Shown here: positions 10,567 to 24,300 of the stretch, piece by piece
How positions within the stretch are numbered: the first letter of the stretch is position 1
Layout of the letters: the number at the start of each line of letters is the position of its first letter
Assembly (NCBI GenBank): GCA_030562195.1
Contig: CM060203.1
Coordinates: 6,958,208 to 7,022,207, forward strand
From: Nipponacmea schrenckii
Taxonomy: Eukaryota > Mollusca > Gastropoda > Lottiidae
Reading direction: 5' to 3'
DNA: 64,000 bases
Translations under genes and position numbers: made by a program
Notes under the pieces: generated by a model
Databases searched by the model: none
What the model was told of the DNA's origin: nothing
Seen by the model: the letters and a program-made list of their open reading frames with translations, nothing else

Positions 10567-11944
10567 ACAAGTGGTCTTGGAAGAAGATATCAACCCCAAA
10601 TTGTCAAGACTTAACAGGGGGAGCTTTTGGATCAAACCTTCAAACCCTTTCTGCATCTGGATTAAATATCCAATATGATTTGCATATTATTCCAATTGTA
10701 ACACAGTTCAATAAATTTGATGGCGTATCACAGTAAGCATTACCCTTTCAGTGCAATAGCCTAGGCCTGTGATCATTAAACGTTTTTTTTTCCAGAAAGT
10801 CAGGCCTGCATTTTGTTTGATTTTCATGATTATTTAGTAATTTTTAAGAAAAGTATTTGTATACATTATTATGTAATAATAATGATATATTATGACTTTT
10901 AGGTAGATCTATATTATGTTAGAAGTACTAGCCTATGTAGGCCTATTCTCATTTTAACATATTAGCCTTAACAATGGTTAGCCGAACTACACTAACTCTG
11001 TGCCAGTGTCTTCTGTTGAATAGTAACTTGTTACCTTTTAACCACTCTAATTCCTATATTGGTTGTAAGACTGACGCACTATTTTGAATTCTTTCCTTAG
11101 CGGCTAGTTAAGAGAAGAGATAGATTAATGTGGTTTGTTGAAAAGGGTATTAAACAGAGTTATCTCCTATTAATGAGTCACATGATAGGGATGGCGAAAT
11201 TGGCCAATTGGAAAATCCCAATTGCCGGGGCATTGACGTGGCATGTGGAGTTAGTAATAGAAATTTCTTGCACAGGACGCCATTTTGGCTAGAAAATCGT
11301 TGAAAGTAATAACAAATTTTTGTAATTTTCTGACTTGGATGATAGAAGACACGTGTATATTTTGAGTTGAAGTTACGAAAAGTGTGTCAACTAGAGTTTT
11401 ATAGATTTGCAGGTGAATATATATGACATATTTAAAGTTCTTGCCATTTTCATTTCGGCATTTTGTGTAAAGCAAGCTTCCGCTTTTTGTTGCCAATTTT
11501 CTGATTAGTTTTCAAAGAAGTAGTTTTATTTTCTAAGGTTATCTTTAATTTTAAAACCGTATTTAGACCAATCATTAACAATATTGTGATGTTATTTAGT
11601 TCGTTAACTATTATAAGATGTGTAATGGACACACGGGTAGGGATTTGATTGGGAAAACTAAAAAGGGGTGGTAGCAAACGAGTCTTTGTAAACCGGCTTT
11701 GCCATTGAATTTGTTTATTAAATTTCCTTTCGACGTTTTGAAACACTGAACTTGGATAGATATAAAAGTAATTCTACTTTTCGAAGAGAAAAAGTCCAAT
11801 CGTCACCAAGGATGGCAAAATCAATGAATTAAACATGACATGTGTCGAGTTGACTAGATACCTAATTACCATCCTGAATCAGTCAGGATTGAGACAGTTA
11901 TAGGGAATGAATCCAATCTAAACTTGACCATTAAATATTTGTAG
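10567..11944. other. Intergenic DNA and upstream region of the ARF gene
   Basis: No exon is recognised. A splice-acceptor-like end (atatttgtag, ending 11944) sits 20 bp before the ARF start codon, suggesting a 5' UTR intron whose upstream exon was not located. Short inverted sequence ggccaattgg/cccaattgcc is present near 11200-11225. Confidence 0.5.
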
Positions 11945-11952
11945 GTTGTTAA

Positions 11953-13755
<1,803 letters not shown>

Positions 13756-15877
13756 GCTTATAATAGGACTTGATAAATTGGACATTATACAAATTCTCAA
13801 ATGTTAAATTATCCTTCATCATCATATTAGACATGGTTCTTGTATGATGTGTGAATCATGCGACCTAATTTTCTGGAGGGTTATTTCCCCTGTCCAATAC
13901 GAGCTCTAGCTCTACTGCACTGAGTATTAGCGTACGATAACTTTTGTTCAAATAGTGATTGTGAAAATTTGATACTAATGTGCAGTAAGTAAGTGTCGTC
14001 TCTGATCAAGTGTATATTCTTTAAATAGTACAAAAGTGGTAGGTTATCTTGTCTGTTATTTTGGGGGTTTTAAATTGTTAAAGTTCAGTTCGTTAATTTG
14101 GCTATATTTGTCTTGGAAATTAAGTAACCTGCTCAGTTTTCCAAGATGTTTAATTCTCCAAACAATTTCTTGCAGGGTTTGGTTTCATTAAAAATATAGG
14201 TTATTTTGTGTTAAATTTTTTTTTTATTTGGACGAGTGAATGACCATCATTCAAAATGCCTGTATGTGTAAACGATATATATTCACTACTATTTTATCAA
14301 ATAACTTATTGTTGTAATAAATGAAAAATTGACAATAATCATATAATAGAATGCTAGTTATCCCCCTTATATCTTGAGTTGCTTCTGAAAGTAACAGAAT
14401 TTTTAACTGTCATTAATTTGGAAGAAATTTGTGATTTAAATGGTTTGGAGAAAAAAATGGTTGCTCATTATGACGCAGTTTAATAACTATAATTAGTTTG
14501 TCTGAATTGGCTGACTTTTCAGAATTAGTTTGGTTTTTGTCTTATACAGATTCTCTTTCCAGATTGATATCAGAAAAAAGTCCTTATAATGCAGGGCTGA
14601 AAATAATTTAACAGACATTCAACACCTAATTATTAAAATGAACTGCTCCCACATAGTATTTTATTCATTAAAATGTGTATGCATGTGTGAAAGAGTTCAA
14701 TATAGAGGTCAAATACATAGCTGATAAACTATTTTCAGCCTTGCTTCTATATATATATATATATATGAAATGTTGCATCAGCTGAGAAAGGAAAAGTTTT
14801 ATAAAATTGTACATGTATATCATTTTGCGTGGAGAACGTTCTTGGGTGTAAATATATATTTTTTCTTGTTGTAGCAATGTATGAATTTCTCTTGTTTATT
14901 TTCATTTCCGAATTTCTGTAATCATCACAAATTTTCTTTACTATTAAAAATTCTTGATGAGCATTTCAATTTGAAATTTGAAAAAAAAAATAGTTCAAAT
15001 AACAAAATAGTAGTTTTGACTATGCATTGTTTGAAGGGACAAACTCTTAGCCTCTGATTTCTGAGTTGAAAAGATGTCACAAGTAGCTCTTATGGTTGTC
15101 AGCCAGCTAACAACTGCTGCTATCAGAGGTTAGGTGTGAGTCTTGAAATGAATCATGGAGTCACTTATATAATACAGGAATGGGCTTGCTAATTATATCC
15201 TCGAGAAAATGCAAATGGGATTGTCTTGTATGACCAAATTCATTGATCAAAGAACTGGCTTGAAAATTTCTATAGTGCTTTTAGAGTAAGAGATTAAGCA
15301 TTCCATATATGAAATTAAACGTGTGTTAGGAAAGTGCTTGTTTCATTTCACAAACTGGCAGTAATATGTCCATCATTTGAATTCAAAATTTAGTGTTATC
15401 ATCACTTCCTGCTTTTGAACTCCACTCTAGTTGACATCATTTCAAATTAATTTGCTAACGGAAAATACCAGGTGATTTTGGCACTTATACTAAATTTAGT
15501 CTTTCATTCGTCTAATTCCTTCAAAGTCGCTATTTTATGGAGGTCGGTGAATCCGAGGGTTGTATAAACTAAAAAAAAATATGTTTGTTGTAATTTTTAG
15601 GGTGTTATGTTCCTACACTGAACAAAATAATTTGATTAATTATCCTCATATTATTATTATGGTCTTTTTATGTAATAAAGAATCTAAATTAAGAATTCCT
15701 CGCTATTTTGGTTATCAGCCCTTTCTTTTTTGATTCTGTTGCCTACCATTGTTAAATTTCATTTTTTAGTACCAACTTTGGACGATTATGTTTGTAACCC
15801 CTACTTCGTTGTTAATTTGAATTCAAGTTCACTTCCAAAGTGATAAGATATTTATTCTCTTCAATAAACGATTCCCG
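13756..15877 (+). other. ARF 3' UTR and downstream DNA
   Basis: No further exon is seen. A good polyadenylation signal AATAAA lies at 15674-15679; another AATAAA lies near 14319. A TA dinucleotide microsatellite occupies 14747-14766. A long 3' UTR up to about 15.7 kb is possible but not provable here. Confidence 0.5.
15674..15679 (+). terminator. Candidate polyadenylation signal AATAAA
   Basis: This is a canonical hexamer on the ARF strand about 1.9 kb after the ARF stop. Assignment to ARF is an inference. Confidence 0.4.
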
Positions 15878-16155
15878 GGTTTTTGCCTCCATGTTCCGTG
15901 GGTAGTAAACTCGACCTTGACCTTAGTCCAGCGCCATTGTTATGTATGGTAAGCAAGTCACCGGTCTTCGTTTCGTTCGTTGCTATTCATTTGATTATGT
16001 GTTAGAAACGAATACGATCTAACACATTGTATATAAGATATATAACATTATTTTTTAGAGAAAACGGGTGACTTGCTTGCAATACTTTACAATGGCGTTT
16101 GACTAAGGTCAAGGTCGAGTTTGCTTCCCACGAAACCTGGCGGCGAAGCCCTATT
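15878..16155. mobile_element. Foldback / MITE-like element with about 97-bp arms
   Basis: The left arm (15878-15974) and the reverse complement of the right arm (16058-16155) match over most of their length. Shared blocks are AACTCGACCTTGACCTTAGT, CGCCATTGT and GCAAGCAAGTCACC. The loop is about 83 bp. No open frame spans it. The outer ends blur near 15878/16155 and no clear target duplication was found, so the exact borders are uncertain. Confidence 0.75.
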
Positions 16156-17224
16156 CTTCTGTCCCATTGTCGCTTTTGGACTCGGACCACAAAACCAACT
16201 TATGCTTATCATTCATTGCATACGAATTTAGTCAGTTTGTTTTTAGAAATTCTCTTTCTCCCTTTCTTTGAGTTTTTTTGCATGCCCATTTGTGACTAAT
16301 TTTTGGTCAAGATTTGGAATTGCATTTTCTTTCAGAAGTTCCTTAATAATGTGAATTTAATTGGCGGAAGGTTATTTCTCAAAATAGTGGTTTTGTGTAC
16401 AATGACAGTCGAGCGGGTGTTAATAAAATGTAGTGCTTTACTTTTCATTTTGACTTGTTCAAAATATTCATGGTTATGCTATATTGAATTTTTGTACAGA
16501 AAACAAGTATTGGCCAGGCATTTTATTTTGAAAGTGAGTTATCCGCCCTTAGTGATCTCTTCACTTTTTGAGGTTTAACTAAAAAGGAACATGGTGGAAC
16601 AATTGCGACTACAACAAGGGTCCAGGTTGGCAGTCTGATGCCCATTTGATTGTTTAAATGTGACTGATGTTAAGGTTAGGGCATGCAAGACCACAGATGA
16701 AGTGTTAGGATCCCTCAAAATGCTTCAAGCAGGTAAAATCTTAGTCTAGTTCTACTACGGTCCTATTGCCATTGAATTAGCATTTGTGTGTAAAGATCGC
16801 GATTTGTATTCGGGCCAAAAAAGCGATTGCACATGTTAAATGAAGCGTCTACGGAAGTTGAATTTTTCAGTTAATTAGATCCAATGAGGATTAACAATTG
16901 TAATCTTTTAGTCCACAGAACTAATTACAATTGCTAACCTAAGCCTACTATGGTGGGATTTTATGTAGCCTAATCTGTAATCATGTTTGGTGATACGATA
17001 GCCTACTGTCAAGGAAACTAAGGTTACCAATATTTCACATAATTTATGATATGAACACTGAAAAAAAGAATTCCTTTTGAACCACACTCACTTGATACGT
17101 GCCTACGCTTCATAAAGGCAAGTGTTAATTTTGGTCTGTGGCATATAGTTTATATCTCTATGCATGAAGTATGATTCAATTCTATGGACTGTTGCAAGCT
17201 TTTGAAGGAAAAATTACCATGCAT
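16156..17224. other. Intergenic DNA
   Basis: No gene recognised. The open frame at 16303-16578 has no family resemblance and is probably chance. Confidence 0.6.
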
Positions 17225-17545
17225 CGAAATATCGTCAATTCGAACTTAATCAAGAACACTAATAACTAGAAATAATCACAAAATTTCATTCAAATCAGAT
17301 AAAAAAAATTCTCTATCGCGTTCAGATACTAATTTTTTAGCATTTTGACTAAATCAAGGGTTATAGCTCATAAAAATCGTCAATATCGAACTTGTCAAAG
17401 ATTTTGTCAATATACATGTAAATGATCACACCAAATTTCATTCCAATCAGATGAAAACTGCAGTCTCTTTATCGCGTTCACGTGGACGATCGGGGGTGAT
17501 GACAGTATACGACCACATTATAATCTTGCCGTATAATAAATAAAT
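17225..17545 (+). repeat. Dispersed repeat, copy 1
   Basis: This copy contains aatcaagggttatagctcat, aaaatcgtcaatatcgaactt, a caaatttcattccaatcag block and a terminal gatgacagtatacgaccac block. The same series of blocks recurs in the same order and orientation at 35165-35425. The motif set resembles a repeat common in mollusc genomes (CAAGGGCAATAACTC type). The superfamily is not identified. Confidence 0.65.
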
Positions 17546-18331
17546 AAATAATACGTCTGTGAAAAGGTTACCATCAATGTAAGATTAAAATAACGATTGT
17601 TAACTGTAAAATGCGATGCTTAAATTGAAATATCGGCTTTGTGAAAGTCCTCGGCATGAAGTCTCTTCATTTGGTCACGTGATCAAACATGAGTAGATTA
17701 AGCTTTTCAAAGCGGATTAGTTATATGTATTCCCCAGGCCTTTCTACGTCCACATGCGATTTAATAAGGATATATGGATTATTCATAAGAAGTACCGATT
17801 TATCAACAATTATGGTTGATTGGACTCTAAACAGTAAGAGAACCCAACTTGAATGTTTCTTTTTTCTCCCTTCACCGAATTTAAAAGAGTCGTTACAGAA
17901 AATTGAATGAAAAAGTCCTGGACAATGTCGTCGTTGTAGACAGGGAAAGTTAAGACTTCAGAGACTATAGTCTTTTTTCCGCTGCCATATGTGATAGTTG
18001 GACATTATTGAGACATCGCAAACAGAAACAACTAACTCTCCAGTCATATTTTGGTGTTTTCATTCTAAAATAACATTTGTACAAAATATAGATAAACTGA
18101 TAAAAATATTTTCATATTTTGAAATGGGGTTAAATAAATTCTATGTAATTTTGACGCCCCCCCCCACCCCACGCAACAACACCTTTCAGGAACAGTAACA
18201 TTCACTGTCATGTAATGCAATATTTTGGCACATGGGCTATAATGGATTTTACGCCCACTGTTTAGGACCATCAAGAGACAACACAAATTAAAATAACAGC
18301 CAATTGCATTCAAAATCTTTTCCGAAAGGTT
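17546..18331 (-). other. Downstream of the GPCR gene
   Basis: This is the likely 3' UTR and flank of the minus-strand receptor. A poly-C/G tract lies at 18156-18164. No clear minus-strand AATAAA was found close to the stop. Confidence 0.5.
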
Positions 18332-21300
18332 TCATCCATACACATCCTCCGGAGTTAAAGCCACCCGACATTTTTCTATGGAATTTGACGGTGATTTCAG
18401 CATATATCCATTACCTTGTCTAGAATCTAAATGCATGCGTAAGGCTAAACGTTTGTTATCCTCCGAACTATTATCCGAAATGGAATTTAAATTCGGATTT
18501 TGCACATCACGCTTCTCCAAGCTTATTGGATTCATTAAGTGCCATTGACTGTGATTTTTCACAAATTTCGATGACGCTGTTTGCCAATTCAATCTTCGAA
18601 ACTTTCTGGAATTTGTTTTGAGCTTGTATCTGACCCACGTTTTACGTATTTCAGACTGGACCTAAAACGATAAAAGTTGCATCATGTAATTGGAGTTATA
18701 CGCTAAATGTGAGATTAATCGGGGAGCTAGTTATAACTACTTATTTGATATGAATTTCATAAATCTTGTTAAATGTTCAAATTCTTTATTTTAGTAAAGC
18801 AATGCATGTAATGTATGTTGTTAAATATACCTTAGCAACATCGATGGACATTCATGTGTAGAGGGTTGAGATAATGTGGGCATCCATATCTAGGGTAACG
18901 TATTTAATGAATTTTGAGCTTGCTTACCTCTTGATTAAGGAAACAATAAAGAAGAGCAACCAAGAAACCCTGAAAAATACAGAATAATCGTGGTTTAAAT
19001 CTAGTATAGTATAACGACATATTTAGGACCTTGATCGTTATTATACTGCATTATATAGCCTACTACGCCTGGGTTTATTGGACACAAAATTTCAATAATT
19101 TACATTGTCATTTCTTCCACATGTTTTGCTTGTTTGCTTTTTTTTTTATTTTAATTTTTTTTATCAAGCAAAATACAATCACAATTGGAGTTGTCACTAC
19201 ACAACCCAGTACAAAGTGATATATAGCACCAACTAATATAAAAACACGCTATTATTCTATAGATATGAAATATGTATCAGAAATACATTTTCTCACCTCA
19301 AACGAATTAAAAAACATCTCGTAATATAATCTAATCAATTCTAGAACAGCTGAAAGGTTGTCAGGGAAACCGATGAATAACATATAATGGACACCAAATA
19401 AAGGAATCAAAACCAGTGTAGACTTGGCTAATCTTCTGAAATTAAATATTAAACTCAAACAATATTTACTTAAGATATCTTCTGTCGAAGTCTTCTGTTG
19501 AAGACCACAAACTAATGGGGACAGAAAAAGTCACCAGTAGCTCTGTATCATTTAAAAAGATGGTACTGTTGAGTTTAACGTCCTGTTTTTCAACTCATGA
19601 TTGAGCTATAATGTCCTGATATAGAAACAAAATTAATAAATAAAAGACAGTATCTACCTATGTCGACGTCTCCGAGATTTAGATGTATTGTAGCCTTTTA
19701 ATTTAGAAAACAAAACACGGACTATATTTATAAAAAAGGCAAAATTTACCTGAAAGACAAAAAACAATCAACAACATGTAATCAACGGCATACTGCATGG
19801 GTCTTCTCTGTTCAATTCAGTCCACAGTGAATGTTACACCGAAAAAGGGGGACTGGTCGAATCTGACTGCAGATTGTCAAATATACTGCCAGTCACTGAT
19901 GAACCTTGGTAGAATTCTGTCATTGTGCAGTTGCAATTATACAGACTAATGAACAACTTAATATAATATATAGTTGTGAATTCCAATTCTTTAGATACTT
20001 ACAATAATAGATATCACAATCGGTGCTCTCATTATCCACAAGAAAACAGGTGATGGATTAGTGTTCCAGCACCTAGAAATACAAATTGAATCATTAGAAA
20101 TATTTGACAAAGTACAATCATTTCTCACTTACAATAAAGGTTTCTAATTTTCAGAGAGAGAATGTGTCTAGCTCAACTTAGATATAATTTTTACTTTCTT
20201 TGTATCTTCCGTTGTGTACTGTTGTGAATTATGTATGATATACTATATTTAATTTAAAACATTTATGTGTACATGTTCAATGTAATTTATTTGCTATTTT
20301 AAGGGGTTTTAAAAGCGAAATCCTAGTCACCGATCCTTTTCCTATATGTCAATATAATATTGTTTACAAAAGAGAAAACAAAAATACAAATTGATTAAAT
20401 TTCCATGCACTGCTGTCTACTCTTGAACTCAATAAAATGAAAATGAAGTTGGACGACAAGGTTTCTGCTCTAGATATGTTAAATGAAGACTGATAATTAT
20501 AGTTTACGGACATTATATTACGTGACTGTACATATTAATAAAAGAGACAAATCCATCATGGCAAATTAACCATAAGGAGAAAAGACAAGAAAATGAAGAA
20601 AATTTATATATGAATGTGATAGCATGTCTACGGAAAATGAACGTTCTGTTTGAAATCTAAGCAGACCCCCCCCCCCACTCCTTTATTAGTGAAATACATG
20701 CTCAGAATCTTAAATTATACTTACAGCGTATCTTCCATCAGCGCTCGAAAGACAATCCATGGAATCACAAATATCAAGGGACTTACTGAAATTTAAAAAA
20801 AAAAATGATAAGGAACTGATTGGTCAATAAATGTGTCTTCATTCCTTTAATAATCTAGTGTGAAATATCAGCATTTGCTGGAAGTTGATATGAACTTGTC
20901 TGTCCACCAATCAATCAACGTTTAGTAATCAGATTACTTGGACACTACGTACCAGCCATCGTTGTCATTTTAGTATTAACATAAGGGATAAAAGAATCTG
21001 AATATGATGGGTTATATTGGAGAATTTTTGACTTGGACACCAATCCATAAAAATTAAGGCAATGCAATATTCTAATTGTTTGATAAAACTGGATTAGCTG
21101 AAATTGTAAATGGTACTCACGCCAACCCAAGCCGATGTACCATTTAATTCTATTTTTCTCTGAAAATACGGCCACTATGATCAAGGTGTGTAAATTCAGT
21201 CCTTCGATAAACAACCAAAAATAGTTGGCTAATAAAACATAGTGGAACATTGCTAGTAGTAGCTTACATTGCCAGTGCTGAAACAAGGGAGATTAAACCA

Positions 21301-24300
21301 AATGAGAGTAATGAAATGAAATGAATTGTAAGTCGAATGAAACATTATAGATATTGTATAAAACAAAATGAAATGAATTGAAAAACAGATGAAATAGTTG
21401 GTTTAAAAACAAGGTTCCTAATAGCTCATATTCCAAGAAGGCCATGTAGTTTGCATTGAAGAAAAAATAGCCCTGGACAACCGTGAATCAAGGAAAGATG
21501 CCGTGGCTGATTCGTGAAGCTTGAAAGTGAGTTTAAAGGAACTTCACCTGCTAAAGAGAAAGCTGCAAACTTACTTTTACACTCGACGGTAAATCATGTC
21601 TTGCCGACTAATTGATTATTAGCTTCAAAGTGATAATAATATCCCTATCATAATATTTACCCACGAAGGTTTAAATGTAATAAGTGCTACTGCTTCTAGT
21701 CGAAAAAGGTACATGTACTTACAATTCCCCCGTCCTTAAATGACAATGTTCCTAAAGACGAGGTTGCCACATCATCGGGGAGACCCAGTCCCTCCACCAT
21801 TACACCATCCTTGATAAACGACAGAGCACCTCGGAATATGAATGACATGAACAGATTCAAGTGGACTATATTTCTTGGACACCGCAAACGCCTGCGAAAA
21901 AAATGCTAGATTAGTTTATTCAAGACTAGTCCATGGCAGGAAGAGAGACATCCAAAACAAATCTACTTCATAGTTCGTATGGCTTGTCAACATTTCTACA
22001 ACTGAATAACGTATGTTTTGGTTAAAGGAATATGTGTATTCCTAATCTGATTCCGAAATAATATTCTTGTGAAAAAGGTTCTTGATAAAAAAAAAAGCCT
22101 ACTCGCTCAACTGTAATAGACAGTAACCTGCAATAATATTTCTTGAGGTACATAATAGATCCGTCTAATGGAGATGATTAATCTCATGTAGTTTGCATGG
22201 AGGGAAATGTTCTATTAATATTTTTATATTAATAATTACCTAAAGTACACCATAACAAAGAAGGCAGCAGTCAAAGCTATGATTGAAACACCGTAACCTA
22301 TATGATACATTAACTCAAGGCGCTCGAGATGATCCTGAAATGTGATAAATGAAATATTTCATACGATTTACTGTCGTTATTATTCAAAAGTGTTTCAATT
22401 TTAATCTGCTAACACTCTAGAAGTACAGTTCCTGACATATTTGGCGGTAACTTGATCAATTATCACCAATGGAAGAGCCCTATCGACAACCAAGAATGCA
22501 ACAAAGAAATTCACGAATTTCATTTCATGGTTGTTAACGTTGCCGCTCTGCCAAATGTTCTAAATCAGATGAGACTCTATCTAACCACAAGGCAAGGTAA
22601 TGGAACTGACAGTGAGGTCTACAAAGTAGCCATCCTTTTACCTGTAGGAGAAGCCCTGGATGTGTAGGATTCTGTAATATTTGTGGGGTACAGGCACTGT
22701 AATTTGTCCATGATGTGTTAAATTCTGGATGTATGAACCATTCACCAATCGACATACACTTTCTTGTCGCAAAGCCTGCAATACAAAAACAATCATGGAA
22801 CAATAACTAATTAAGGTGTGCCTGATCGGGCTAAATGAAGAAGATCAACAACATGAATAACGCCATGTGGGACTACTCATTCATACATTTTTGTTACTGT
22901 AGTTAATCTATAACACTTAATTACATTTAGACTGAGCAAGAGCTCAGACCTTTCGACAGTTCTTGATTTTTACCAAGAACGCGAATCCACGGTGAACCGA
23001 GTGTAAAAGACCAAGACATTCACCCGAGAAAATTGTTTTCGAAAACAGATAGAAGTAGGATTACTGCATTAAGAACAAAGAATATATGGATGTACTACCT
23101 CTGAATTTATTACATACATTTACATTTACATTACATTACCAGTATGTAATAAATTCAGAGGAAGTACATCCATATATTCCTTGTTCTTAATAAGATAAGG
23201 ACATGTATCCAAGAAAATGGAAACTAATATTTTTTCGTTATTTCTCAAGTAAGTGTTTATTCATAATGATGCTTGTAGACCTTGCATTGTTATAAGAAGT
23301 TGAAGAAAACTGTCATTTTAAATGTAACCTTGAACAATATACACCTTATACATAGTTGACAAATCTTAAGAATAAAAAGTATTCTTGTTGACCAAATTGA
23401 ATTGTGACTATCATGTACATTAATGGATTTTTCTAATAGATTAAGAAGTTTTCATCAAGATATTTTGTTATGAGTTTATTAAATGTTTTTTCCTTTACAA
23501 AATTCTTACTTAGTACAAACAACTTTAAAGGATTGAAGTCGTCTAACTGAACTTGTAACTATGTATATTGTAACTATGTATATCTGTTTATTAGTGATAA
23601 TCGCAAATGCAAAATATACACCATAAGGTAATTATAGGAAAATACACACGTAGCATATAATTCCTATAATAAAATGTGAACCAATATATATGCATCTAAA
23701 CGATGCTTATTGCAGGAGTGGGGTTGTAGTGAGTGTTTCACCTGGTATATTTGCTGTATTTTTAAATTCTAAAAGCTCTCGGTTGAGGTCGATTTCATTG
23801 GGGTCACTTCCAGAACTAAGAATAACACGAGATGCGAAAAAATGCTTCCCGTTTTAAGATGGTTTTCTGTTTTCTCTGCATAAAAAGAAATCGTGTACGC
23901 TTCGAAATTCTGTAAATATTTGTATTAAAACAAAACATGTCGATTGAATACGCATTGTAACGCATTTCTGAAGTTAGGCCTACAGCTTTTTTGCCACTAG
24001 CTAAATAACTATGAGCTATAAATAAAATGTATGAAAGATTGATTACACCATCTTTAACTGAAAGAGCAAGAATAATTTTACAATATTACAGACATTGATA
24101 AGAGTGTTAGAACAAGCTACATGTTAATCATTTATGTTATCCCTATAGTAAAACAAAAAATATGTATCACCAAATTAACAATACCAAATAATATTGCTGT
24201 CCGTATAAACCTTATCATATATCCTAATTTTCTCTCTTCTTTCGTTCCAGGTCCTTATATCTTATAATGTGTTTCCAAAATAAGTCTCCCGCCTTAAAGA

